A model generated the notes under the pieces. It searched no databases and was not told where the DNA came from. It saw only the letters and a list, made by a program, of their open reading frames with translations. A program made the position numbers and the translations under genes. Of a stretch of DNA of 64,000 nt, positions 19,477 to 29,278 are shown in pieces. How positions within the stretch are numbered: the first letter of the stretch is position 1; each line of letters starts with the position of its first letter. The DNA is from Prorocentrum cordatum (Eukaryota > Sar > Dinophyceae > Prorocentrales > Prorocentraceae), in the NCBI GenBank assembly GCA_963575745.1, contig CAUYUJ010014205.1, positions 488,087-552,086 of the forward strand, given 5' to 3'.

Positions 19477-19974
19477 CCTCCTGCCCCAATCTCAGAAGAT
19501 ATATGCGCGCTAGGAAGACACCGTGATTCTTGAGAAGTCACATTCGTCTAAGATGTGGTTGGTGCCAGAAGTAAGAGCCGCGACGGCCCTGGACGGGGCC
19601 CATGAAGTTGTGAGCGATCACTGCAAAGTCGGGACTCCCTGGAGAAAGCGAACTCGTTTCATTTGCGGGGGGAACCCAGAACTAGACGCGGCAGGCCTCA
19701 GTCGAAGGTGCACGGGTAAACATATCTTTTGCAGCGCCACCAGGTGTAGGCACCACAAGCTCGAAGCGTCGGCGACGACGCACAGAGCCACGCCTTGCCC
19801 ACAGCAGCTGCGCAGGACATAGCTCACGCTCTGTTGCACCAGGTACGGAATGCACAGATCAATTATTCCGACCTTGCTATTGCAACCCTCCATCCCTCGG
19901 CTCCGCCTGCCCCTGCCGATCCTCTCTGATTCAAGAATTTCCTTTTCGGTCGTTTTCGGGACTCCGCATGGCTT
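19477..19974. other. 3' untranslated part of element 2, unassigned
   Basis: About 500 bases between the last coding remnant and B1. No motif recognised. Confidence 0.4.
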
Positions 19975-20048
19975 GGTCCAGGGGCGCTGGCCCACTATCC
20001 TGTCGGCGGCCGGGTCGCTGCCGCCAAGACGCACGTGGCTTTTACGAG
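19975..20048 (+). repeat. Split direct repeat B1 of element 2
   Basis: GGTCCAGGGGCGCTGG onward matches 20157-20230 at about 67 of 74 positions, offset 182. Confidence 0.85.
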
Positions 20049-20084
20049 ACGTATGTTATCCGCTGAGAAACGAGGCGCCCTGAG

Positions 20085-20113
20085 ATAGAGGGGCGCGTGT
20101 ACATAGCTATCTT
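20085..20113 (+). repeat. Split direct repeat A2 of element 2
   Basis: ATAGAGGGGCGCGTGTACAT plus AGCTATCTT repeats the 5' end of the element (13054-13082) and lies between B1 and B2. Confidence 0.7.
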
Positions 20114-20156
20114 CGGGGGGGGCCCACCCAACCCACAACCAGGACTTTGTATGGAT

Positions 20157-20230
20157 GGTCCAGGGGCGCTGGGCCACTATCCTGTTGGCGGTGGGGTCGC
20201 TGCCGCCAAGACGCGCGTGGTTTCTACGAG
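20157..20230 (+). repeat. Split direct repeat B2 and 3' end of element 2
   Basis: Copy of B1 ending CTACGAG; the TG/TA microsatellite begins at the next base. Confidence 0.85.
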
Positions 20231-20405
20231 TGTGTGTGTATGTATGTGTATATATATATATATACAGACGCAGTTGTATATATGTACACACATACATACA
20301 AACAAACAAACAAACAAACATACGGACATACAAACCACACATACCATACATACCATACACATCATACATACCATACATATGTACGTACATGCATGCATAC
20401 AAGAG
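20231..20405. repeat. TG/TA, CAAA and CATA microsatellites
   Basis: TGTGTATG and TATATA steps (20231-20270), then ACAAAC repeats (20298-20320), then CATACCATACA-type repeats to about 20400. 20406-20619 is unassigned single-copy-looking sequence. Confidence 0.95.
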
Positions 20406-20619
20406 TGCGTTGGCGCTACGCGCCACGCACCTTGGTCTTGGAAGTGTGGCATGCAGGCGGAAGGGCAGGAAAGCCAAACTGACAATTTAGCGATAACTCT
20501 TTGTTGTTGTTTCCGGCATCGCCGTTATTATTGACGGTTCATATTCCATGTTTTTCCTTCATGCTCGCCCTACCCTGCGAAGTCTTCCCCATCCTCCTCA
20601 GCTCTTTTTACGGAGAGCC

Positions 20620-21170
20620 TCTGGGGGTCTCACAGAAGTTGTTAAGGTTTTCTTAAGGCTTTTTGGAGGCTTCCTGGGCGTTTTATGGGGGCCTCTGGGG
20701 GGGTCCTCGAGCCACCCTGCCTCCAACCGCGGTCTCCCTGAACGACCGGGTCACGATTTGAATTGGAACGTTTCGGAGGGTGTCTCTTAGGCCATTGTAG
20801 GACCCTGTTGTGCCGTCTTGGGCTCTCTTGGACCGGAAGCTTTTCGGATGATTTTGGGGCGCTTTTCGGGCCTCCCAGGCGGTCTCGGACGCCCATAAGA
20901 CCGAAGAACAGGGCATTCCCAAAATCATGCAAAAACTTGGGAAAATCAATATGTTTATGCGTTATGAAAATCTCTTGGGGGTCTTCTTTGGGTCGTCTTC
21001 GGGCGTCTGGTGGGTGTCTGGGGCCTCTTGGGGCTCTCGGGGGGCGCGGTCGGCCGCCCTCCTTACCAATTTAGGCCCGCCTAGGCCCAGCAAGGGCTTT
21101 CAGGAGCTGTGAAAAGCTTGGGGGGCTTCCTGCAGGGGCGTCCAGGGGCCCCAGGGGCCACGGATCGGAG
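20620..21170. repeat. G/T-rich dispersed block, second copy
   Basis: Same CTCTTGGGG / GGGCGTCTTGG texture as 3165-3760, with an A-rich insert at about 20895-20975. 21171-21519 between this block and the next holds no recognised feature. Confidence 0.7.
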
Positions 21171-21519
21171 GGGTCCCGTTTCGGGGGGCAGGGGGAAACG
21201 GTTTTCCCACCACCACTCTGGACTATAAGAATATATAATTTGGGAAACAGAATTCTGCCCATTTGTGTTGCTCCTGGTCCTCCTGCTCATTCCAACTCCT
21301 CATTGTTGTCCTGCTCCTGTTCCTCCATTATTCATATTCCTTCCGTATACCGCATACAAGCCGCAGTCGTTGGTGATGGAATGTTGTTTGGGGGCGAGCA
21401 GTTCGCAGATTCCATGTCTACGCAGTCTGTCGCCACCACTTCCAGGGAACCTGGACGGTTTGGAACGACGCCCCTGAAAGGTTGTCGCGGGACCACGGTA
21501 CTGCATGGTTGGAATTTGA

Positions 21520-21745
21520 AGGCCTCTCGGGGTTGTCTTGGGGGCCTTGGGGGGCCTCTTGAGGGTCCCTTGGGGGAGTGCTGAAGGTCTCGGGGGCCAT
21601 TTGGGGAGGCAAGGGCTCCAAATAGTAGTTCGGAGTCCCCTCTTGGGGCTCTGGTGGCGGCCTCTGGGGCAGTTCTGGGAGGGCCCGAAACCCAACCGTG
21701 ACAGCGTGGTCGGCGCCGAGGGGGGGGGGGCTCTTGGGCGACCCG
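21520..21745. repeat. G/T-rich dispersed block, short copy
   Basis: GGTCTTGGGGGCC and TGGGGAGG repeats of the same family, ending in a G10 run at 21721-21730. Confidence 0.6.
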
Positions 21746-22778
21746 CACGCGGTCAACCAGACAGGGGGCAAGCCTGATTAGCAGCCGCGGCGCACGGCAG
21801 TAGCGTCGCGGGCGCTCTGGCGGGAGACTTGCCACCCCGAGGCGGTTGCGGTCGCCGCGATGCCGTGGACGCCTTCAAGCGGATCTGGGCCGAGGATGGC
21901 GAGGCGGGCCGCCCCGCCACCGAGCTACCCAGAGGGGGCTGCGGCCCGGAGTATGGCGCGGTCGCTAATCTTAAAGCACATTGCGCATGGGTTGATCGGC
22001 CGCCCAGGCGATCCGCCGCATCAAGAACTTTTTCGAGCGGGACGGGGCCCTTGATTTCTTTGACTTCCACGCGGACGGCGACGTCCCTATGGAACGTGTG
22101 ATCAGGTTGCGGCACATCGCCGCCGCGCTCGAGAGGGTGCGCGGGCCAGCTCGCAGGGCTCGGCGCCATCGACGAAGCCGAGAGGCTGCAGGAAGGCTTC
22201 TGGGCCGAGCGGCTTATGCGGAGCCCGCGCACCGACGCGGAGCGGGAGGTTGCGCCGCTGCCTGAGGTAGAGGGTGGCCCATTGGGTGCGGGCCCCCTTC
22301 ACCGACAAGCGGCCTTCGGCCCTCGACCCCGCAACGCGGACGACCAGGACACTGCGCGACACCAGGCGTTGTGCGGGCTCCTCGCTTTCGGCGGCGGCGC
22401 GCGGAGCGCGGCACCAAGCGCCAGGAGTTGGGGCGCCTCATTCGGACGGGGCGGGCGACGGCACCCTGCAGGACCTCGGGTGCGTGGACTGGGTGGCGGG
22501 CGACTGCGGGGTCCTCCAGGTGGCCGAGGTGGCGAGGACGGTGCGGGCACGTCCAGGCGAGGAGAAAAGCAGGAGGTCATCATCGCGATCGGCAAGCTGC
22601 TCTGCATCCTGCCGCCGGCCGCGGCACTCGCCGAGGCTTTGGAGGGCAGGCTGGCGCCGCGCGCGACTGGCGACGAGCGCGCCGAGAGGTGCGCGCGTGC
22701 CATCGGCTGGCGAGGTGCGCCCTGAGGGCGCCGCAGCCGGCGGGAGCCGCAGAAGGCTTTCAGGCGAACGTGGTGGGA
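21746..22778. other. GC-rich decayed coding-like sequence, unassigned
   Basis: Base composition matches the coding parts of the YR elements, and frames are open in several registers, but I recognise no domain. In one frame 21860-21920 reads AFKRIWAEDGEAGRPATEL, and another near 22020-22110 reads FFDFHADGDVPMERVIRL. Both have a faint EF-hand look, but no complete loop or pairing is visible. It could be a retroelement remnant or a dead host exon. Confidence 0.3.
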
Positions 22779-23020
22779 AGAGCATGCTACGCATGGAATG
22801 AAGTCAATGGAAATCAATTGCAGTGGATCCGTGAGTGGATCAATCTAGATTGATGAGGCTATGATGCCTCTTTTGATTTTGAGCCGGCTATGATGCCCGC
22901 TCGTGCCCACGCTGTCTCGTCTTCAGGGACTTCGCATCCCCCTATGCTGGTAAGATGGGAAGACGGGCCGCCGCCCTTGGCACTGCACGTACTGTGCCAG
23001 GTTTGTGGGGATTTGGTTCG
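22779..23020. repeat. 242-bp direct repeat, left copy
   Basis: It matches 23840-24081 at an offset of 1061 with about eight or nine differences. It holds a perfect 16-bp palindrome ATCAATCTAGATTGAT (22839-22854) and several CTATGATG motifs. Confidence 0.92.
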
Positions 23021-23700
23021 ACCCCCGCAGTGCCAATGATGGAAACTGCGAGGGGTGTGAGGCCTCATGGTGGTCCTCACTGGTAAGGCCTATGATGGTC
23101 CTCACGGGGGGGGGAGAGGGCAAGGGCGGACGTCCACCAACAACGTCCGTCGTGCTCATCCTCCGGGAAATGCATTGTGACCACATTCATGAATCAGAAG
23201 ACCGTGACATTCACGAGCACGACCCGAGCTATGATTGCGGACTCCGTGAAACGCACCGTGACCACGCTCATGACCACGAAAACCGTGAAATCCACAAGCA
23301 CGACTCGACCTATTATTGCGGACTCCGTGACATGCACTGTGATCGCGCTCGTGATCACGAAGACCGTGAAACACACGAGCACGTCCCGACCTATAATTGC
23401 GGACTCCATGAAATGCCCTGTGACCACACTCATGAACAAGAAGACCGTGACATTCACGAGCACGACCCGACCTACGATTGCGAACTCCTTGAAACGCACC
23501 GTGAACACACCCATGATCACGGAAACCGTGACATTCACGAGCACGACCCGATCGAGGCCGAGGTGATGCCCGCACTGCCTGTATCGCGGCTCCGATGCGG
23601 TGGAGACCAGGAGGAGGAGGAGGAGGAGAAGAAGGAGGAGGACGACGACGACGACGAGAAAGTTGAGTTCAATGAACAAATTGAGCGCGAAGGCCTATGA
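23005..23700 (+). CDS. Hypothetical His/Asp-rich repeat ORF (81-bp units)
   Basis: A 231-codon frame from ATG 23005. From 23170 it consists of five 27-residue units of the type HCDHxHExEDRDIHEHDP followed by an aromatic-Cys-Gly-Leu end; units begin at 23170, 23251, 23332, 23413 and 23494. An acidic Glu/Asp tail follows. If real it would be a metal-binding-like repeat protein. Against this, the 81-bp unit also leaves a Thr-rich plus-strand frame (23177-23566) and long minus-strand frames open, so openness here is weak evidence. It lies between the two 242-bp direct repeats, its first codons overlapping the left one. Confidence 0.3.
   Translation: MGIWFDPRSANDGNCEGCEASWWSSLVRPMMVLTGGGEGKGGRPPTTSVVLILREMHCDHIHESEDRDIHEHDPSYDCGLRETHRDHAHDHENREIHKHDSTYYCGLRDMHCDRARDHEDRETHEHVPTYNCGLHEMPCDHTHEQEDRDIHEHDPTYDCELLETHREHTHDHGNRDIHEHDPIEAEVMPALPVSRLRCGGDQEEEEEEKKEEDDDDDEKVEFNEQIEREGL
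23170..23560. repeat. 81-bp tandem repeat, five units
   Basis: Units start at 23170, 23251, 23332, 23413 and 23494, without length change over the first four. Recurrent words are GACCGTGACATTCACGAGCA and TGCGGACTCC. Confidence 0.93.
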
Positions 23701-23839
23701 TGGTCCTTCTTCCCAAAACGAGCCTAGCTGATGGCCCCGAATTGGGTGCGAGGTGCCTATGATGGCCCCTCTGGTTGCCTATGATGGCGGCACTAGACGA
23801 CCGGCAGGGGACTGGGTCCCGTTCACGGTCCACTAGGGG

Positions 23840-24081
23840 AGAGCATGCTACGCATGGAATGAAGTCAATGGAAATCAATTGCAGTGGATCCGTGAGTGGA
23901 TCAATCTAGACTGATGAGGCTATGATGCCTCTTTTGATTTTGAGCCGGCTATGATGCCCGCTCGTGCCCACCCCGTCTAGTTTTCAGGGACTTCGCATCC
24001 TCCTATGATGGTAAGATGGGAAGACGGGCCGCCGCCCCTGGCACTGCACGTACGGTGCCAGGTTTGTGGGGATTTGGTTCG
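23840..24081. repeat. 242-bp direct repeat, right copy
   Basis: Second copy of 22779-23020. It is preceded by a short purine-rich run CTAGGGGAGAG. The palindrome has one change here. Confidence 0.92.
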
Positions 24082-25793
24082 CTTCTCGATGCGCGCGACT
24101 GGGGAGGCGGCGCATCCGGAGAGGCGCCGCCAAGGGCTCCTGGAAGTACCAGCCCCTCTTGGACCAGCGGCGGCGCCCCCTTCGAAGAGTTAGACGAGGA
24201 GCGCCTGCCTGCGTCGCCCCTGACGCGGGTGCAACCGTGGGAGTCGGGAGTGCGGGGTCTTTCGTCCTCCCCCCCCCATCCTCCGCTTCCTCCCTCCTGT
24301 TGCCTCTCTGTTGCCTTTCTGAGTCGAACCGCACCCCGTCGCCCTACAGTGCGGCGACGGCGTGGTGCCCGACAAGGCGGCCCTTGGCCCTGGCGCAGCG
24401 CCAGGGGCACAAGGCGGCAGCGCACGGTAGGAAAGGTACCTGCGTCAATGCGATGTTTTTGAGCGCTACGCGCTTGCACGCCAGATGTAAGACTTACGGC
24501 GTGGCTAAAGCCGGCACGAGGGTTAAGGACAACCCTATCTTTGGAAGGGGTACCTTTGTGATTTTCAATGGCCTTCGGTCCATTCCACCTTCACGCCTGG
24601 GTCGTCGAGCGAGAGGCCCCGTGGAGGTCCCTTTTTTGGCCCATTCCCACCCATCCATTCTCATCTCCCTACTCCCTCCTCTGTCCCGTCTCCCACCCAT
24701 CAAAAAAAGAAGAACGAATCTGAGGGCCAAACCTCCTGCCTTGAATTCTCTTCGCGGTCCTTAGAGAAATCCCGAGGTAGAGCAGTTATGGGGCCCTGGG
24801 GCTGGGGGACCGCACCCCCCGCATGCTTCTTTCGACGCCGCGGGGCCCCGCTAGTAGACAGGAGGATGACAGGATGGGAAAAACAAGAAACAGGAGACAA
24901 GAGGCAGGACGAAAGCGAGAGGGAGAAATAATACAAGAGAAGGCCACATAACAGCAATCCAGCAAAGGACCTTCCCGGCCTGGCGCCCCCCAGCGGGGGC
25001 CAGCGTCTTAAATGCTCTACCACCACGTGGTGACTTTTGCCCTGTCGAAGCTGCACGGTCATTTCGATCAGAGGTTCCTTCAGGTTGACTTCTCGGTATC
25101 GTCAGTAGCACGGCCCGAGCGTTGTGGTAACTATCCTTTGCAGGCTTCTTGGCGTGATGGCGTAGCGGTTGACAAAGACCAGGGGGGGTGCACAGATACG
25201 ATCTTTCTATGCTGAGCTTGTTTGCGAAATTCTGAACTGTTCCGTGAGAAGGAGGGCTCTCGCAGAAAAGGTTCATGACAAGTTGCACTGGAGCGAAGTC
25301 CCGCATTGGCCTGGACTATTTGATAAGTCGGATCCCACAGCAATTTTTGCCCACGCGCACCGCGGCGAAGCGACCAGGATCCAGCAGCAACCATGGCGCC
25401 CAGGATCCACGACGGGATCTTCGAATCCTGTTGTGGCCAACGACGGCGGCCACGACAACGAACCACCAAATGCCGGTGGCCAACAGCCCGAAAAGAGGGC
25501 GGTGTGCGGAGAACGCGGTATAATGTTCAGCAGTGTGACGTGCCAGCTGGAGGAAGCGAGGCAGGAAGGAAGGGCGGAGGATGACAAAGTGGAGGAGGAG
25601 CAGGAGAAGGAGGTTCAAGGAGGAGGATGAGGAGGGTGAGGAGGGAGATAGTTCGGATATCAGATCGTGTTGAACGTGCTGAGTCTGGGGGCTCGAGCGC
25701 CGTGCCCGAGTCTGCCCGAGGGGGAGAGGAGAAAGGATTAGTCGGTGATAAATGGCATGATACCGGAGAAAAAAACCATCAAGGTTTTGTTTG
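24082..25793. other. Unassigned sequence
   Basis: 24082-24480 is GC-rich with open frames on both strands and a C/T-rich stretch at 24260-24310. 24480-25790 is of mixed composition with AG-rich tracts (24870-24940, 25550-25650). No protein family, RNA gene or repeat unit is recognised. Confidence 0.35.
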
Positions 25794-26296
25794 GGCTATA
25801 CGGCTGTGGGGCTATAGGGCTATGGGACTATAGGACTACAGGTCCATAGGGTTATAGGTCTATTTGTCGGGCTATGGGGCTATATGGCTATGGAGCTATG
25901 GGGCTACACGGCTATAGGCTATGAGTTTATAGGGCTATAGGACCATAGGGCTGAGGCATGTAGAGCTATAGGGCTTTAAGGCTATAGGCATATAGAGCTA
26001 TAGGGCTATCGGGCTATGAGTCTATAGGGCAATGGGGCTCTAGGGCTCTAGGGCTATAGGATATAGAGCTAGAGGGCTAAAGGCCTACTGGACTATTGGG
26101 CTATAGGGCTATAGGGCCATACGTAGGGCTATGGGGCTAGTGGGCTATAGGGCTTTAGGGCTACAGGATATAGGGCTATAGAGCTCTAGGGCGATAGGGC
26201 TATACGGCTATAAGGCTATAGGGCAATTGGGTTATTGGGGTATGGGGCTACAGGGCTATATGGCTTAGGGCTATAGGGCTATAGTGCTATGAGGCA
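25794..26296. repeat. CTATAGGG (8-bp) degenerate minisatellite
   Basis: GGGCTATA units with an 8-base spacing and frequent single-base variants run for about 500 bases. No coding signal. Confidence 0.92.
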
Positions 26297-26350
26297 CCCG
26301 GGCACCCAGGCACCCGGGCACCCGGACATCCGGGCACCCCGGCACCCGGG
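26290..26350. repeat. GGCACCCG (10-bp) minisatellite
   Basis: Six or so units of GGCACCCGGG type follow directly on the CTATAGGG array and end 60 bases before the LINE. Confidence 0.9.
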
Positions 26351-26410
26351 CGGGCCACGGAAAACGGTGGCACGCTTCACCTAACCATTTGACTCCGCTA
26401 GGACCCCTGC

Positions 26411-26432
26411 TCCGTAGCCGTGTTGGCTCAAG
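26411..26432 (+). other. Relict dinoflagellate spliced leader (DinoSL)
   Basis: TCCGTAGCCGTGTTGGCTCA followed by AG matches the 22-nt dinoflagellate spliced leader at all but two positions after the variable first base (CCATTTTGG is CCGTGTTGG here). CTCAAG follows immediately, as if a second leader end had been added. Genomic leader relics mark genes copied back from trans-spliced mRNA. It stands at the 5' edge of the LINE coding region. The leader sequence is from memory. Confidence 0.8.
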
Positions 26433-26529
26433 CTCAAGTTCGAAACGCTGCCGCGACGCTTCGAGCTTGGACGCTGCCAAGGGGTTGGCCCGAACGTCCC
26501 GAGGTTAGGCCTCGCAATCTCTTCCAGTC

Positions 26530-27858
26530 GTGCGCCAAAGCACGTGGTGTTCTAGTGTAAGAACAATTTCTCGGATCACTCCAGTCTCCCCATCGGCCGT
26601 GATATCGGGCTCTGCTGAGGTGCTGGCTGCGATTGGTTCGATGGAGTCCGAGCTGCTCACGGCGATTGGAGCTGCTGACGCTCGAACGGACGCATTGGAG
26701 GTACAGATGCAGGGCCTGCAGGCCCAACAAGTGACAGCAGTTCAGGAGATGCAAAGTATTGTCAGCACTTTATCGGCCAGCTGGGAGGAGCGCTTCCAAC
26801 AGGTGACGGACTCGACGATCATGGTCGACGATGGCAGCGGCTGGCATGACTGTAAAGAAGGTACTCCATCATCACTTGCTGCGATTGAGGAACAGATCGA
26901 GGCTAAATTTCAGAACATTCAGGAGCAGTTTGCGACGATTTCACGTATGCCGTCGACCGCTGCGAGTACGGACAGTAGCAGCTCCCGCAGGCGTCCAGCG
27001 ATTCACCAGTCGCCAGAGATGTTCACGGACCCGCCGCAGCACAATGAAAAGGACCAGCACAACCCGTGCCGAATCTGGATTGGTGGCTGGCCTCGCGAGG
27101 TACTCTCGCAGTACCGCAAAGAGCGCTGGGAGTGGCACAAGACGCAGGTGCCGCAGGATATGGTAGCAGATGTATAACCAGCGCTCCAACGTACGAGCCG
27201 TTCGTATTCAGTGATTTTCAAGTCTGAGGAGGCGGTGACTCGATTTAAGCAGTGGGCATTCACAACACCTTCGATGTGGACTGACTATCGTGATCGCGCC
27301 AAGAAGTTTCCGATTCGCGTCCGGGGTGACATTCCACTGCCCGCGCGCGTGAGGAATGACACATATTCTTATTTGTGGGAGCCGACGAAGGTAAAGCTCA
27401 CGAGCGAAGGCTTCTGGGACGGTTCGCTTCGCATGGGTTGTTTTGGGCGTGGCTCAGGCCGGTTTCAAGTTTCAACTGACGCGGACTCTTGGACCTTATT
27501 CACGCTGAAGACGGAGGATGGCCAGTTCGCGGTTGCACCGAATCGGGAGGAGTTGTATCAATGGAAGTTCAGTGGTGCGGAGATTGATTTCATCATCGAC
27601 ATTGCCGCGAAGAATAAGCCGTACCTCTCGGACGAGGCGCGGTGGATACCCACGGCAAGCTTTTCAGAGGCGCAGCTAAATTCGCGATTCAGCTGTGCAT
27701 GCCGAGCCTTCAGCGCCGCAGCTTTTTTTTTCTTGTTGCCGTCAGTCTCTGGTCCATCAGTCCACGCAGCACCGTGCGAGTCGTCGGCCGTGAGTTTGCT
27801 TGCCCGTTGTGCCCCTCCTCTCCGTTCTTTGCCTGTTATTGAAATGATGGTGGCATGA
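26530..27858 (+). pseudogene. LINE A ORF1: coiled coil and RRM-like region, internal stop
   Basis: One frame covers 26530-27858, broken only by TAA at 27175-27177. The N-terminal part has a heptad-like helix (about 26640-26790: MESELLTAIGAADARTDALE, then QMQGLQAQQVTAVQEMQSIV). An RRM-like pair follows: RIWIGGWPREVL (about 27070-27105), like an RNP2 strand, and YSVIFKSEEAVTRFKQW after the stop, like RNP1 and the next helix. Coiled coil plus RRM is a known layout of LINE ORF1 proteins that bind their RNA. A T9 run near 27723 gives an odd Phe cluster, and the frame past about 27690 may be shifted. The ATG at 26530 is uncertain; upstream codons back to the leader relict are possible. Confidence 0.6.
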
Positions 27859-29123
27859 TCATGTCCATGCGCTCTCTGCGCCAGGATCGCGCTCAGAAGA
27901 AGGTGCGTATGTTTGAGCGTCTTTGTCTATCCCAGGATGTTATTGCTACCCGGGAAACCCACGGACACCCAGGTGATATTGACCATCTCGCGATGCAACT
28001 CCCTTCTCATCTTTTTGACAACACGTTCTCCCCTGACAGTGCCGGCACCGGTGGTTTGATCACCTCGATATGCAAGAAGTTCGCGCGCACCTTTGCAAAG
28101 ATTGAACATCGGCCGCTGATTGATGGCCTGGTGCTCTTGACTGAGATGGCGGGCCCTCACGGCCAGTGTAATATTGCGAACGCCCACGTGCCTAACGCGT
28201 CTGAAAACATCAACGCGCACCTTGCTGCGCTTCGCGCTCTCCGCCGCGAGGTCCCGATGTCTGCTGGACATGTTATTATCCTTCTTGGCGATTGGAATGT
28301 TACTCTCGAGGGTGAGGGGCGCCACAAAGCACATGGTGGGCTCTGGAGTCCAGGGGGCCGTGGGCACGCTCAGGCTTTCAATGACATCTTGTTCGATCTC
28401 ATCGAATTCTATCAAGATATGGACACACGTTGGGCGATTGCAGATAGTGTGATTGATCACGCTGCGCGGCTGGATCGTATTTACTGCTCAATGCCTAGCG
28501 CGATTCTTGCTGGTATGACTATCACAACACCTACGATAGGCCGTCTCAAAATCGATCTGCCGTCGGACCACATCCCCGTCGCGTCGAATATCTCGATGTA
28601 CACCCCCGACCAGTCCGAGTGCAAGAATATCCCGCCGCGGCGGGCCAAGTCCCCCGAGTTTGCTGATGAGCTGGATACGCTCCTGCTTACGCCTCCTGCT
28701 GCTGAAGAGAGAGCTGCGCGATTGGCTTGGACCAAATCCTGCATGCATTCTGCGGCGACACCGGCACGCCGCCGTGTCAAATTACGGTTTGCCGGCGCGC
28801 ATGAGGAGCGTCATCATTGGTCTATGGCAGCCCTCCGTGGCCTTCGGCTACAGAATGTTAAAGTGATCGATAATGCTTCGGTCTGTTATCCTAAGCTCTC
28901 TGAATACATTGATGACACTACTCGCGAATGTGCTGACCTGTTTCCTCTCCGCCAGCATGTTCGTGGACTGTATATGAAGATTCTTGATGCGGAGACGCTG
29001 GCGCTGGAGACCCCCCCCCCCTCCGGACGATTTCAAGCGGCAGAAGGAAGAGACAAATATCGCCCGTCGTCGAAGTTTTTGGCAACAATTCCGTCGCCGC
29101 ACATGGCTTCAAGGAGTGGTTGA
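27855..29123 (+). pseudogene. LINE A endonuclease and RT N-terminus
   Basis: Motifs of the exonuclease-endonuclease-phosphatase fold appear in order: ATRETHGHPG (metal-binding Glu), CNIANAHVPNASENINAHL, VIILLGDWNVTLEG (Asp/Asn pair near 28290), AARLDRIYCSM and LPSDHIPVASN (Ser-Asp-His end). This nuclease nicks the target for priming. The first strand with the usual Asn is poorly preserved, so the domain's start lies upstream of 27855 in a damaged stretch. The frame continues into the region before RT and goes out of register at the C10 run near 29010; the continuation, FWQQFRRRTWLQGV, is in the frame of 28984-29229. Confidence 0.75.
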
Positions 29124-29278
29124 TGCAACCCGCAACCCTTGGCCCCTGCCCTACCCCCGAGGCCTCCGCCGAGGCCCTGAGGCCCCACTGGGGAGAGGTC
29201 TTCTGCGAGGTGCAAGAGGACCGCTCTAGGTGACACCTGAGTTACTGTCTTTTGTCCGACAGGCGCCCGTAGGAGCGA

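Larger units (their letters stand above)
13054..20230 (+). mobile_element. Second YR retrotransposon, domain order RT-RNase H-YR-methyltransferase (element 2)
   Basis: It has the same end logic as element 1: A1 at 13054-13082, then after the coding body B1 (19975-20048), A2 (20085-20113) and B2 (20157-20230). Coding remains in order are gag-like, RT, RNase H, tyrosine recombinase and C5-methyltransferase-like, so the last two are swapped relative to element 1. B2 is followed at once by a TG/TA microsatellite. The copy is heavily decayed: frames change many times, the recombinase has lost catalytic residues and the RNase H is interrupted by an insert with an A24 tail. End positions are the limits of visible repeat similarity; true ends may lie a few bases outside. 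Confidence 0.75.

Noticed and set aside
21860-22110. Possible EF-hand protein
   Set aside because: Only fragments of an EF-hand-like pattern in different frames; no complete 12-residue loop.
23194-23679. Minus-strand Leu/Val-rich frame opposite the His-rich repeat
   Set aside because: Reverse reading of the same 81-bp units and the GAG-rich tail; no independent support.
22840-23935. CTGATGA followed by a GAGGC-GCCTC hairpin in the 242-bp repeats, possible hammerhead ribozyme (retrozyme)
   Set aside because: The required GAAA after stem II is absent, and the left copy has TTGATGA instead of CTGATGA.
25794-26296. CTATAGGG array as internal telomere repeat
   Set aside because: The unit is 8 bases and differs from TTTAGGG; no other telomeric sign.
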